Source of the DNA: Paenarthrobacter sp. AR 02
GTDB taxonomy: Bacteria; Actinomycetota; Actinomycetes; Actinomycetales; Micrococcaceae
DNA: 64,000 nt
Direction of reading: 5' to 3'
Assembly (NCBI RefSeq): GCF_021538675.1
Contig: NZ_JAJUKH010000006.1
Span: 1 to 64,000, forward strand
In this document: piece after piece, positions 43,235-51,448 of the stretch
Layout of the letters: each line of letters opens with the position of its first letter
Position numbering within the stretch: position 1 is the first letter of the stretch
Translations under genes and position numbers: made by a program
Notes under the pieces: generated by a model
Databases searched by the model: none
The model's input: only the letters and a program-made list of their open reading frames with translations
Told to the model about the DNA's origin: nothing

Positions 43235-44082
43235 GCAAGGATCCGTTCGTCCTCAGGCAACGCGCCTATCCGAAGCATGACCGCGTAGCAGATCACGGAG
43301 ACCACGAGGCCTCCCAGCAGCACCATGGCGCCAAGGGTTGAGCTGTAGGCCCGCATCGCCTCCGGCCGGCTGGCCATCACCACCAGGATGATCCACGGGG
43401 CCGCGACGGCGAGGCGGGCGGCGTTGATCGTCCAGGATTGCCGGGCCTCAAGCTCGCTGCGTGTCCGGGCACTGTCCCGCAGGAACTCAGCGAGGGTGCC
43501 AAGCATCCGGCCAAGGTCGGATCCGCCCACCTCCCGGGTCATCCGAAGTGCTTCGATAATCCGGTCTGCCACTGGATCAGCCAGTCGCTCCTTCAGCCTG
43601 TTCAAGGCAGCATCGAATTGTCCACCGGACCTGTAATCGGCCCCGAAGTCGAGGAAGAGTGCACGCAGTTCATCCGGCCCGTTGTGACCCAGCTGAATCA
43701 GTGCCTCCGGCAAAGCAAGGCCTGCCCGGATGGCGGAGCGCAGGTGATCCACCACATCCGGCCACAGGACGCGGAGCGCCGCGCGGCGCTTCTTCGCCTT
43801 CCAACGAACCATGCCGAAGGGCACCCATGAACCGAACATCCCGAAGCACACAGCAATGGGTAGCGAAGCCGTCAGCACAAAGAAGACGAGAAGTGCCAGT
43901 AGGCCACATCCCGCGCAGGTCGCAAGGAGCCCGCCAGCCGTTACCTTTTCTATCCCCGCCGATACCAGCAAGAGGTCCAGTCGCCGCGGTTTGGCCTTCT
44001 TCTTTTCGGCGGGCTGCTCCCATGCTGACCACCACACCAGAAATACGCCAAGGCCACAGAGAATCCCGAGAAGCGGTGCCAT
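43231..44082 (-). CDS. tadB: Type II secretion system F-domain protein TadB
   Basis: A 283-residue membrane protein, shorter than TadC. Helices are at the N-terminus (LLGILCGLGVFLVWWSAW; GLLATCAGCGLLALLVFFVLTASLPIAVCFGMFGSW) and C-terminus (LAVAAPWIILVVMASRPEA; LGAMVLLGGLVVSVICYAVMLRIG). The T2SSF domain lies between (LPEALIQLGHNGPDELRALFLDFGADYRSGGQFDAALNRLKERLAD). The ATG overlaps the tadA stop (TGATG). With TadC it forms the membrane platform for the TadA motor. Confidence 0.9.
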   Translation of the reverse strand: MAPLLGILCGLGVFLVWWSAWEQPAEKKKAKPRRLDLLLVSAGIEKVTAGGLLATCAGCGLLALLVFFVLTASLPIAVCFGMFGSWVPFGMVRWKAKKRRAALRVLWPDVVDHLRSAIRAGLALPEALIQLGHNGPDELRALFLDFGADYRSGGQFDAALNRLKERLADPVADRIIEALRMTREVGGSDLGRMLGTLAEFLRDSARTRSELEARQSWTINAARLAVAAPWIILVVMASRPEAMRAYSSTLGAMVLLGGLVVSVICYAVMLRIGALPEDERILA

Positions 44083-45347
44083 CAGTTCAACTCCAGGAGG
44101 GCTGCTACATCAAAACCTGCCCGGGCAAACTTCTCGACCGCGGGCATGGAGTTGGCTCTGGGCTGCAACTGGCCGGCAACCATGCCAAAGACTTGAGACG
44201 ACTCGATGATCCCGTTCTCCACGCGGCGCCCCAGGGAGAGCACCTCGGTCACCTGCCTGCGCCCGGTGGAGTGGCGACCGCAGTGCACCACGAGGTCTAT
44301 GCATGAAGCGACCGTGGGTAGGACGAAGGCACTGGAGATGTTGGCCCCTGCCAGCAGTGGCAGGGTACAGATCTTCGTTACGGCGTCGTGAGCGGAGTTG
44401 GCGTGCACGGTACACATACCGGGAAGGCCCGAATTGAGTGCGATCAGCATGTCCAGGCTTTCGGCTTCACGGACTTCTCCCACGATCAGCCGGTCGGGCC
44501 GCATACGCAGTGCTTCCTTCACCAGGCGACGCAGCGGGATTTCGCCCTCACCCTCCAGGTTGGGCTGCCTGCACTGCAGGCCCACGACATCGCGTAGCGG
44601 CAGTTGAAGCTCGAAGATTTCTTCTACCGTTATTACCCTTTCGCGGGAACCGACGTTCGCCGCCAGGCAGTTCAGCATGGTGGTCTTTCCCGCTTGGGTG
44701 GCCCCGGACACCAGAATGTTGAGGCCACTGGCCACGGCAGCGCCCAGGAATCTGGCTGCTTGGGGTGTGATGCTTCCCAGCTCGACGAGGTGCTCCAGGC
44801 GGCTCGCCCTGGCAATGAATTTCCGGATATTCACTGCCCAGTGCTTCCGTGTGATGTCGGGGATGGCTACGTGCAGCCGTGAGCCGTCCGGTAACGCAGC
44901 ATCCACGAACGGTGATGACAGGTCCAGCCGCCGGCCCGAGCTTTTGAGCATCCTTTCGACAAGGTTCCGGACCTGCTGCTCCGTGAGGCTCAGGGCAGTC
45001 AGTTCAGATTCCCCATTACGGGCTACATAGATTTCATGGGGAGCATTGATCCAGATCTCCTCGATGGAGGGGTCATCCAGAAGTGGCTGCAAGGGGCCGA
45101 AGCCGGCGACGGCATCAAAGACGTGACGTCGCGCCGCCTCAAGATGTCCCAATGGTGGAAGGGGCGCGAGGAGCGCCCGCTCGTCATAATCGCTGACCGC
45201 GGCCTCCACGAGTCGCCGCACGTCCGCGGTTTGCTCCAAGGGATCCAAACCCCTCCGGCGGATGAGTTCGCGGACCTCGCCCTCGACTATTTTTACAGCG
45301 TCCACATCTCCCCCAATGGTCACGGATAGGTCAACCGAGAGGCGCAT
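44082..45347 (-). CDS. tadA: CpaF/TadA family pilus-assembly ATPase
   Basis: A 421-residue secretion ATPase. Walker A is GATQAGKTTMLNCL, with an Asp-box/Walker B region at RPDRLIVGEVREAESLDMLIALNSG and the His-box around MCTVHANSAHDAVTK. An N-terminal domain (about 1-140) leads into the CpaF core IEEIWINAPHEIYVARNGESEL. The start is uncertain. ATG 45347 has no Shine-Dalgarno, while GTG 45305 (MDAVKIVEG) has GGGGG close before it. It is the first gene of the operon and powers pilus assembly. Confidence 0.92.
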   Translation of the reverse strand: MRLSVDLSVTIGGDVDAVKIVEGEVRELIRRRGLDPLEQTADVRRLVEAAVSDYDERALLAPLPPLGHLEAARRHVFDAVAGFGPLQPLLDDPSIEEIWINAPHEIYVARNGESELTALSLTEQQVRNLVERMLKSSGRRLDLSSPFVDAALPDGSRLHVAIPDITRKHWAVNIRKFIARASRLEHLVELGSITPQAARFLGAAVASGLNILVSGATQAGKTTMLNCLAANVGSRERVITVEEIFELQLPLRDVVGLQCRQPNLEGEGEIPLRRLVKEALRMRPDRLIVGEVREAESLDMLIALNSGLPGMCTVHANSAHDAVTKICTLPLLAGANISSAFVLPTVASCIDLVVHCGRHSTGRRQVTEVLSLGRRVENGIIESSQVFGMVAGQLQPRANSMPAVEKFARAGFDVAALLELN

Positions 45348-45351
45348 CTCG

Positions 45352-45459
45352 AGTGACTCACGCTAGGCGAGCGCCAAGACCCCCTCAAGTCACTTGGAGG
45401 GACATGTGGATAAGTAAGAATCAGGAGTCACTGCAGTAACCTCAATCCCACTAGTCACT
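45352..45459. promoter_or_regulatory. AGTCACT repeats between tadA and the lysozyme gene
   Basis: The heptamer AGTCACT occurs in the plus orientation at 45388-45394, 45426-45432 and 45453-45459, and inverted (AGTGACT) at 45352-45358. All four lie in the divergent gap between tadA and the GH25 lysozyme gene. Spacing is 38 and 27 bases between the direct copies. The density suggests a binding site for a shared regulator; no named consensus is recognised. Confidence 0.4.
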
Positions 45460-45582
45460 CCAGTTCCAGAATGTTAGGGTAAGGCCGTTAGGAGCTGGCC
45501 TTTGGTCCCATGCGCAGGCGCCCGCCCCGGAGCTTGTCCGCAAGCCACCCCATGCGCCGCTGAGCCGCGGCACAGGGCCGGA

Positions 45583-48324
45583 ATGCAAATGAAGAAACCT
45601 TCCCTCAACGTGCCCCGACGGTTGACGTGGACCCACGCAGGCCTTGCCCTTGCCACCGCCCTCGTGGCGGGCAGTTGCCTCGGAGCTCCGGCGCAAGCTG
45701 TCACAATGGCACCCCAACCGGCTCCGTCTGCCACGTCACAACCGTCACCACCTCAGGGTCCGCAGCCTGCTCCGACAGGCACTGGCACTGTCGGGCCCCA
45801 GAAGGATGCCCAACCGTATGTGCCCCCGACCGCACCCGCGGAACCCAAGCCGGGAACCGCCGTCGGACCTTCCAGCCTGCCGACGCAGCCGCCCACCGAA
45901 CCATTGAACGAGGCGGCGCAGGCACCGGATCCAAAGTCGCTGCCAGGCAGCGGGCAAGACGCGGCGGCAAAGAACGCGGCGATGAGATCAGCTATCCCGG
46001 CCGGCGGAGCCGAAATGGGACAGCGGTCTCCGCGGGTCACTGCCGCGGCCCAAGGAAAGGGTTCCCCGGCACCTGCCGACGCCCAGACTCTGGAGCAAGC
46101 CCCGGTTCAGCCGACGGAGACCGACACAGGACACTGGCGTCCCACCATCGGCATCGCGGGCCAGGACGTCAGCGCCCACCAGCCCAACATCAACTGGCAA
46201 AGCCAGTGGAACCTCGGCTCCCGCTGGGCATACGTCAAGGCGACCGAGGGCAACTACTACCTCAACGAGCAGTACGCGCAGCAATACAATGGGTCCCGAA
46301 GTGTCGGGATGGTGCGTGGGGCCTACCACTTCGCGATACCCAACTGGTCCTCCGGCGCTGACCAGGCCCGGTATTTCGTAGCCAATGGCGGAGGCTGGAC
46401 CGCGGACGGATACACCCTTCCGCCCGTCCTCGACATTGAATACAACCCCTATGCCGGACGTACCATCAACGGCTTCCCCTTCGGGGACACGTGCTACAGC
46501 ATGTCCAAAGCCCAACTTGGCCAATGGGCGGCAGATTTCGGTAACACCGTCAAGGCGCTGACGGGTCGGTTCCCCGTCATCTACAGCACCACGGACTGGT
46601 GGAATACGTGCGTGGGAAACTCCACCTTCGGCAGCTATCCCTTGTGGCTCGCTTCCTACTGGTACAACCCCACCAACACGCCCGGAACCTTGCCCGTGAG
46701 CTGGGGCAACTACTCCATGTGGCAATACAGCAGCACCGGACCGTTCGAGGGTGACTCCAACATCTTCAACGGCACGTATGACCAGCTGCGGACCTTCGCC
46801 CGCGGCGCCGACACCCCTTCATCCCCCTCCATCAGGTCCGGGGCCGACGTCCTGGCCACCAGTTCATCCGGTCGGCTGGACAATTTCCCGGCAGATGGCC
46901 AGGGCCGCATCACAGGTCCAGTCGCGATTGGCTCCGGATGGGGCAACGCCAAAGCCATCTACGTTGTCGACTGGAACCAGGACGGGGTCCAGGACATCCT
47001 GTCCCAATGGCCCGACGGCAGCCTTCAGGTATACCCGGGAGCCCCCCGCGGCGGCTTCCTGGCCCCAATTCAGGTTGGGTCAGGCTGGCAGGAAATGTCC
47101 CTCACAGTGGGTTGGTGGAACTCCAAAGACGCCTACCCCGGGGTCATCGGGCTGGATGGGGACGGCAATCTCTTCCGCTACCAAAACGCCTCCGGTCGGG
47201 GCTTGGGCGGAGGCGTCCTCATTGGGACGGGCTTCGGCGGTCACCAGATCAACCAACTCGACTTCGACGACGACGGCAGCCAGGACATCGTTTCCAGGAC
47301 GTCCGACGGAACCATGCGGCTCTACCGGTCGAACGGGCTCGGATCGTTCGTTCCCGAAGCAAGCAGTGTGATCGGTAACGGCTGGTCAGCCATGACCTCG
47401 GTCAGCTCCTCATCCGGGTTCAACGGGTCCGGTTCGCAGGGCCTGCAGGCACGCGCCGCAAACGGTGACTTGTTCTACTACCCCGCGGAATCGGGATCGT
47501 GGGGCAACCGTTTCCTGACCGGCATCGGTTGGAATGACGCCGCCCTGATCAGCGGAGCCCCGGTAGACGTGGCTTCGACACTCGGCGTCGACGACTCAGA
47601 CGTCCTGGCCGTACGGACGGACGGCAACCTCTACCGCTACGCTGCAACAGGATCCACGTCGCTTCTCGGCGCGGAACGCATCGGCACGCAGTGGACTGGG
47701 CTGAAGGCCGGTTTCCTCACCGATTGGAATGGGGATGGTGCCCTGGACATCCTCGCGCAGTGGTCCGACGGCCGCCTGAATGTCTATCCAGGCCTGAAGG
47801 GCAGTGGCTTTGGGTCCCCGATCAGCCTCGGGACGGGTTGGAAGGACTGGACGTTGACAGTCGGTTCATGGAAGAAGTCCGATGCCCTGCCAGGCATCAC
47901 AGGCTACGACCCTTCGGGCCGCATGTTCTACATCAGCAACCCCAACGGCAACGGACTGGGCCCCCGCGTGCAGATTGGCACGGGTTGGGGTGGCCTTGAG
48001 ATCCTGCAAATGGACTTCGATAAGGATTCGAACGCCGATCTTCTGGCCAAGGGCAGCAACGGCGACCTGAGGCTATACCGGTCCAACGGCAGTGGTTTCT
48101 TTATCCAGGAATCGCCAAGTGTCGTCGGGGTCGGCTGGGACGCCATCTCCAGTTTCGGAGCCATCAAGGGATTCGCGGGAACCGGCACCTCGGGAATCAT
48201 CGCCCGGACCACCACTGGCGATCTCCGCTACTACCCCGTGGGCCAGAACCGGGCATGGGGCCAGCCCAGTGCCGTGGGCACCGGGTGGAATGGTTTGACC
48301 ATTTTCAGGCCCGCTTCCAGATAG
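45583..48324 (+). CDS. Secreted GH25 lysozyme with duplicated FG-GAP/VCBS-type propeller
   Basis: A 913-residue secreted protein. A signal peptide (ALATALVAGSCLGAPAQA) is followed by a Pro-rich linker to about residue 185. The GH25 muramidase domain is at about 190-400, with catalytic Asp in GQDVSAHQPNINW and the DIEYNP motif. The C-terminal half (about 430-913) is a beta-propeller built of FG-GAP/VCBS-like units (VVDWNQDGVQDILSQWPDGS). Two segments of about 225 residues are near copies (MSLTVGWW.. and WTLTVGSW..). It hydrolyses peptidoglycan; the propeller may anchor or bind glycans. ATG 45583 was chosen; ATG 45589 is an alternative. Confidence 0.9.
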   Translation: MQMKKPSLNVPRRLTWTHAGLALATALVAGSCLGAPAQAVTMAPQPAPSATSQPSPPQGPQPAPTGTGTVGPQKDAQPYVPPTAPAEPKPGTAVGPSSLPTQPPTEPLNEAAQAPDPKSLPGSGQDAAAKNAAMRSAIPAGGAEMGQRSPRVTAAAQGKGSPAPADAQTLEQAPVQPTETDTGHWRPTIGIAGQDVSAHQPNINWQSQWNLGSRWAYVKATEGNYYLNEQYAQQYNGSRSVGMVRGAYHFAIPNWSSGADQARYFVANGGGWTADGYTLPPVLDIEYNPYAGRTINGFPFGDTCYSMSKAQLGQWAADFGNTVKALTGRFPVIYSTTDWWNTCVGNSTFGSYPLWLASYWYNPTNTPGTLPVSWGNYSMWQYSSTGPFEGDSNIFNGTYDQLRTFARGADTPSSPSIRSGADVLATSSSGRLDNFPADGQGRITGPVAIGSGWGNAKAIYVVDWNQDGVQDILSQWPDGSLQVYPGAPRGGFLAPIQVGSGWQEMSLTVGWWNSKDAYPGVIGLDGDGNLFRYQNASGRGLGGGVLIGTGFGGHQINQLDFDDDGSQDIVSRTSDGTMRLYRSNGLGSFVPEASSVIGNGWSAMTSVSSSSGFNGSGSQGLQARAANGDLFYYPAESGSWGNRFLTGIGWNDAALISGAPVDVASTLGVDDSDVLAVRTDGNLYRYAATGSTSLLGAERIGTQWTGLKAGFLTDWNGDGALDILAQWSDGRLNVYPGLKGSGFGSPISLGTGWKDWTLTVGSWKKSDALPGITGYDPSGRMFYISNPNGNGLGPRVQIGTGWGGLEILQMDFDKDSNADLLAKGSNGDLRLYRSNGSGFFIQESPSVVGVGWDAISSFGAIKGFAGTGTSGIIARTTTGDLRYYPVGQNRAWGQPSAVGTGWNGLTIFRPASR

Positions 48325-48337
48325 AACCATGCATGAC

Positions 48338-48381
48338 GGGCCGGCACGCTCCTGAATGGAGTGTGCCGGCCCATTTTGTTT
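48338..48381 (+). terminator. Terminator after the lysozyme gene
   Basis: GGGCCGGCACGCTCC at 48338-48352 pairs with GGAGTGTGCCGGCCC at 48358-48372 (one G-T wobble), with a TGAAT loop, and ATTTTGTTT follows. This is a canonical intrinsic terminator. Confidence 0.92.
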
Positions 48382-48560
48382 AACCAAATACCCGAAGAGA
48401 AAACGATAAATATTCGGTGCATCTGACACGCCGGATTCCGCGCACCGCGTGATCTAATGAAGGTGGTCTCACGTATTGGCTGTTAAGCGCTACCGGGAAA
48501 CGGGCTTTGTTTGGGGGCAAACGAAGGTCACCATTGCGCACAATCAAGGAGTGATCTTTC

Positions 48561-49907
48561 ATGGCGTTTACCGTTTCGACGGCCCAAGTCAGCATTTCGC
48601 CATCGCTTGACGTCAATCCGTATATGGCCGGGTACGGAACGCTCGACGGCGGCCGTGAGGCCACCAGCAGCGACCCCTACGAATCATTGTGGGCCCGGGC
48701 CATCGTCCTGTGGGAGAACGGCTCCCCCAACCTGATCATGAGCGTCGACATCCTGGCGCTGCCCAGGTCCATCCATCAAAGGGCCCGCCAACGCATCCTG
48801 GCCCTGGCAGACTGGTCCAACAGCGACATCCTGATCCAGTCCACGCACACCCACAACGGCCCAGTGGTGATCGATACGCTCCACCCATTCATGTGTTACG
48901 GCTTATCGGACCTTTCGATGGTCGAGACCTACAGCCAGCAACTCGAAGATGATCTGGTGGAGGCAGCCCAGACTGCCCTGAATGCCGCGCAGACGTCAGT
49001 GACGCTCGACTACAAGGTCACTACGGCGAGCATCGCGTACAACCGAGCAGGTCTTTCCTATCTTGAGAACACTGTGCCCGTCATTGTGATGCGCAAGGGA
49101 AACGGCGCGCCCCGTGCGGTCATCTTCAACTACGCCTGCCATCCTGTCGCAGCGGGCATGCGGACGCTGTTCGACGGCGATTTTCCTGCGGGGGCGTGCA
49201 ACTACATCGAAAACAACAACCCGGGGTGTTTCGCGTTGTTCCTCCAAGGTGCGGCCGGAGATCAAAACCCCATGGGCGTGCCCAGCTGGGAACTGCGGGA
49301 TGAATACGCCACAACACTCGGCTCAGCGGTTTCGACGGCGATGCAGAGCGCCGGTCGCACAATCGGCAGCCCCCTGCAAACCAGTTACAAGGAAATCCAA
49401 ATTCCCTTGGACATCACTCCGACCGCAGGAAACATGGCAGCCGTTCGGGCGGCGTACGCCTCGCGGCTGCCGAACCTCGACGGAAACCCTGCATGGTACG
49501 GACGTCATGCCCAAGTCATGATCGGCCGGATCGACAGTGGCAGCTACGCGACATCCGTGGCCTGCCCGTTCCAGGTGTGGAAGTTTGGCGGCAGCCCCCA
49601 ATTGAGGATCGGGATCGTCGGGGGTGAGCTCGTCAGCGGTTACGCTGCGTACTTCCGTGGAAGGTACGGCGGAGCGAACGGCGTGATCGTCGGTGGCTAC
49701 GGAAATGAGTCGTGCTACTACCTGCCCAGTGCGCAGTTCCTCCCGCCCTACTCGGCCGGGGGCAGCTACGAGGGGGGCTGGGATCCCGATTACCCGGGCA
49801 TCGCAGGTGGGGCGATGACGGTGTATGGGCACATTGCACATTTCAAGGGCGGCACCACCGGCGTTGAGGCCACCATCATCAACACCCTGGACGGCATGTT
49901 GGCCTAA
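48561..49907 (+). CDS. Neutral/alkaline ceramidase-like (N-terminal domain family) protein
   Basis: A 448-residue protein with motifs of the neutral/alkaline non-lysosomal ceramidase N-terminal domain. These are STHTHNGPVVI (zinc-binding His), IFNYACHPVAAG and FLQGAAGDQNP, plus a late GYGNESCYYLPS stretch like the family's GYxGYxPT. No signal peptide or membrane helix is visible, although active bacterial ceramidases are secreted. The start MAFTVSTAQVSISPSLD is direct and AAGGAG precedes it (48547-48552). Substrates of such family members in Actinobacteria are mostly unknown. It is flanked by secreted cell-surface genes. Confidence 0.8.
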   Translation: MAFTVSTAQVSISPSLDVNPYMAGYGTLDGGREATSSDPYESLWARAIVLWENGSPNLIMSVDILALPRSIHQRARQRILALADWSNSDILIQSTHTHNGPVVIDTLHPFMCYGLSDLSMVETYSQQLEDDLVEAAQTALNAAQTSVTLDYKVTTASIAYNRAGLSYLENTVPVIVMRKGNGAPRAVIFNYACHPVAAGMRTLFDGDFPAGACNYIENNNPGCFALFLQGAAGDQNPMGVPSWELRDEYATTLGSAVSTAMQSAGRTIGSPLQTSYKEIQIPLDITPTAGNMAAVRAAYASRLPNLDGNPAWYGRHAQVMIGRIDSGSYATSVACPFQVWKFGGSPQLRIGIVGGELVSGYAAYFRGRYGGANGVIVGGYGNESCYYLPSAQFLPPYSAGGSYEGGWDPDYPGIAGGAMTVYGHIAHFKGGTTGVEATIINTLDGMLA

Positions 49908-49914
49908 AGCCTCG

Positions 49915-49947
49915 CCCGGGCCCTGCTCCCTTGATCAGGGACCCGGG
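49915..49947 (+). terminator. Hairpin after the ceramidase-like gene
   Basis: CCCGGGCCCTG at 49915-49925 pairs with CAGGGACCCGGG at 49936-49947, with one bulged A. The following TTGATT is short of T-residues, so termination strength is uncertain. Confidence 0.6.
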
Positions 49948-50035
49948 TTGATTCGTAGTGGTATCGATACTCAGATCGCCCACATATCCGTTGACCAGCG
50001 TCTTTTGCCGGGCAACCATGGAGTTGGAGGTCACC

Positions 50036-50836
50036 ATGAGAGCGTTGTACCCACTGGCGGCAGCTTTGCTGCTCCTCGTTTCCGGTTGCTCCACGGCCGC
50101 TCCTCCACAGCCCACGGCCAGTTCGACGCCATCAGCAACATCCTCGCCAACACCAACGCCCTCCGGCACGGCAGCGGGCCCCACCACGGACCCGGGCAGC
50201 GGCCAAGGAGCGGGCAGCGGCCAAGGAGCGGGCGCACCCGATGACTCCGGCCGATTCTCCTACCTCTGTTCAAGCCTCGACGGCGTACCCGACGTGACGC
50301 TGTCCAGCCTCGCCGAAGTCTGGTCTTCCACGGGATATCTTCGGCTGGCTTCCTGCCAGGCACGGTACGAAGGACCGGACCCGTATGAACCTACGGAAGA
50401 CGAAGCAAGAATCATCTCCATAGCCCAGCCCGGAGTGAACCCCTCCGATGGCCTGGACGCCTACCTTGCCGCTTTGGGGCTGTGCACCCGTGTCAGCGAT
50501 GATGCCGCGTCCGAACTCTTTGGCCAGAGCCCGCGACCCCTGCTGCGGGCGGCCAGCGAACTGTGCCCTCGCGGTCCGCAGGGAAAGATCATTGCACTCT
50601 GGGCGTCAGGGGCAAGGGCAGCCGACGGCACCTACCCGGTGTCGGCTGATGGATTGACGCCGGGCAGGTTCCATCTGCGCAAAGCCCCTCCCGAGGGATG
50701 TGCATGGTCCGTTGCCGGGGTGGACGGCAAAGTGAAGTCGACGGGCGGCGCAGCGGAAGGACAGTCCGGAATCACGCTGGCAGAAAAAGACGTCCTGACT
50801 AGTGACAAATGCGGAATTTGGGAGAAGATAGAGTAA
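50036..50836 (+). CDS. Lipoprotein with DUF-like domain, paralogue of next gene
   Basis: A 266-residue lipoprotein with a signal peptide and lipobox (LLLLVSGC). A Thr/Ser/Pro-Gly-rich linker follows (about residues 25-65) and includes two identical 18-base repeats encoding GSGQGA. The domain begins around FSYLCSSLDGVPDVTLSSLAEVW. The 120 residues from there align with the next lipoprotein (C-x-GxP-x-LSSLxEVW ... EDEA ... DAYLAALGLCTR). Function unknown. TTGGAGG at 50024-50030 precedes the ATG. Confidence 0.78.
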   Translation: MRALYPLAAALLLLVSGCSTAAPPQPTASSTPSATSSPTPTPSGTAAGPTTDPGSGQGAGSGQGAGAPDDSGRFSYLCSSLDGVPDVTLSSLAEVWSSTGYLRLASCQARYEGPDPYEPTEDEARIISIAQPGVNPSDGLDAYLAALGLCTRVSDDAASELFGQSPRPLLRAASELCPRGPQGKIIALWASGARAADGTYPVSADGLTPGRFHLRKAPPEGCAWSVAGVDGKVKSTGGAAEGQSGITLAEKDVLTSDKCGIWEKIE

Positions 50837-50920
50837 TGCAGCCGGCAACGGCTGGGGCGAAAATCCAACTGCATGCGGAGCTGGGGAGCATCCGAATGAA
50901 GTGGGGATCCCTCGGTGGAC

Positions 50921-51448
50921 ATGCCAAGACGCGCTATCGTCCAGCTTGGCCTAGTCGGTCTCGTTCTTACGGGCTGCTCGGTCAAGGTCGTTGAAAATGT
51001 TGAGCCATTCAAGCTCGGCGTAACTAATGTCGGCGATGCCGTCAAACCACGCGTTGAAAGACCCGAACCCGTAAAGCGCTATCAATTCGAGTGCCGTGGG
51101 CCAAACGGACTTCCGCTGATCATTCTGTCCAGCCTCGAAGAAGTATGGGCAAACACCCAATACAAGAAATTCTCGGATGTCGTGGTGACATTCGTCGGCC
51201 CTCAGCCGTGGGTCCTGACCGCAGAAGAAAATGCAGCGGTCAATGTTGCCGTCGCGGCCGGCGCCACGGGGTCGCGCAACGACATCCTCCTGGCAATCAT
51301 CAAGGCATGCACCCGAAGCAACCCGCCAACCATCAGTACAGCACTTTTTGGCTTGGGCGGCGTACCGATCGTCAAGGGCGCCCTGACCCTGGCACCCATG
51401 GCGCCGCAATCGGCAGTCCTGACAAAGTGGCTGAAGGAAGTGGCGTGA
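50921..51448 (+). CDS. Lipoprotein, paralogue of previous gene
   Basis: A 175-residue lipoprotein. The signal peptide ends at lipobox VLTGC. The mature part has YQFECRGPNGLPLIILSSLEEVWANTQYKKF and later DILLAIIKACTRSNPP, the same pattern as in the preceding gene (Cys, GLP, LSSLEEVW, then KACTR). It lacks the long repeat linker of the paralogue. ATG 50921 was chosen; GTG 50915 is also in frame. Its stop overlaps the start of the next large gene (TGATG), so they are cotranslated. Role unknown. Confidence 0.75.
   Translation: MPRRAIVQLGLVGLVLTGCSVKVVENVEPFKLGVTNVGDAVKPRVERPEPVKRYQFECRGPNGLPLIILSSLEEVWANTQYKKFSDVVVTFVGPQPWVLTAEENAAVNVAVAAGATGSRNDILLAIIKACTRSNPPTISTALFGLGGVPIVKGALTLAPMAPQSAVLTKWLKEVA

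Noticed and set aside
48392..48417. CCGAA / TTCGG hairpin in the AT-rich gap before the ceramidase-like gene
   Set aside because: The arms are only five bases with a long loop; not distinguishable from chance.
50202..50240. Possible CRISPR or minisatellite at the GGGCAGCGGCCAAGGAGC repeats
   Set aside because: Only two 18-base copies, in frame and inside a lipoprotein linker; this is a coding repeat, not an array.
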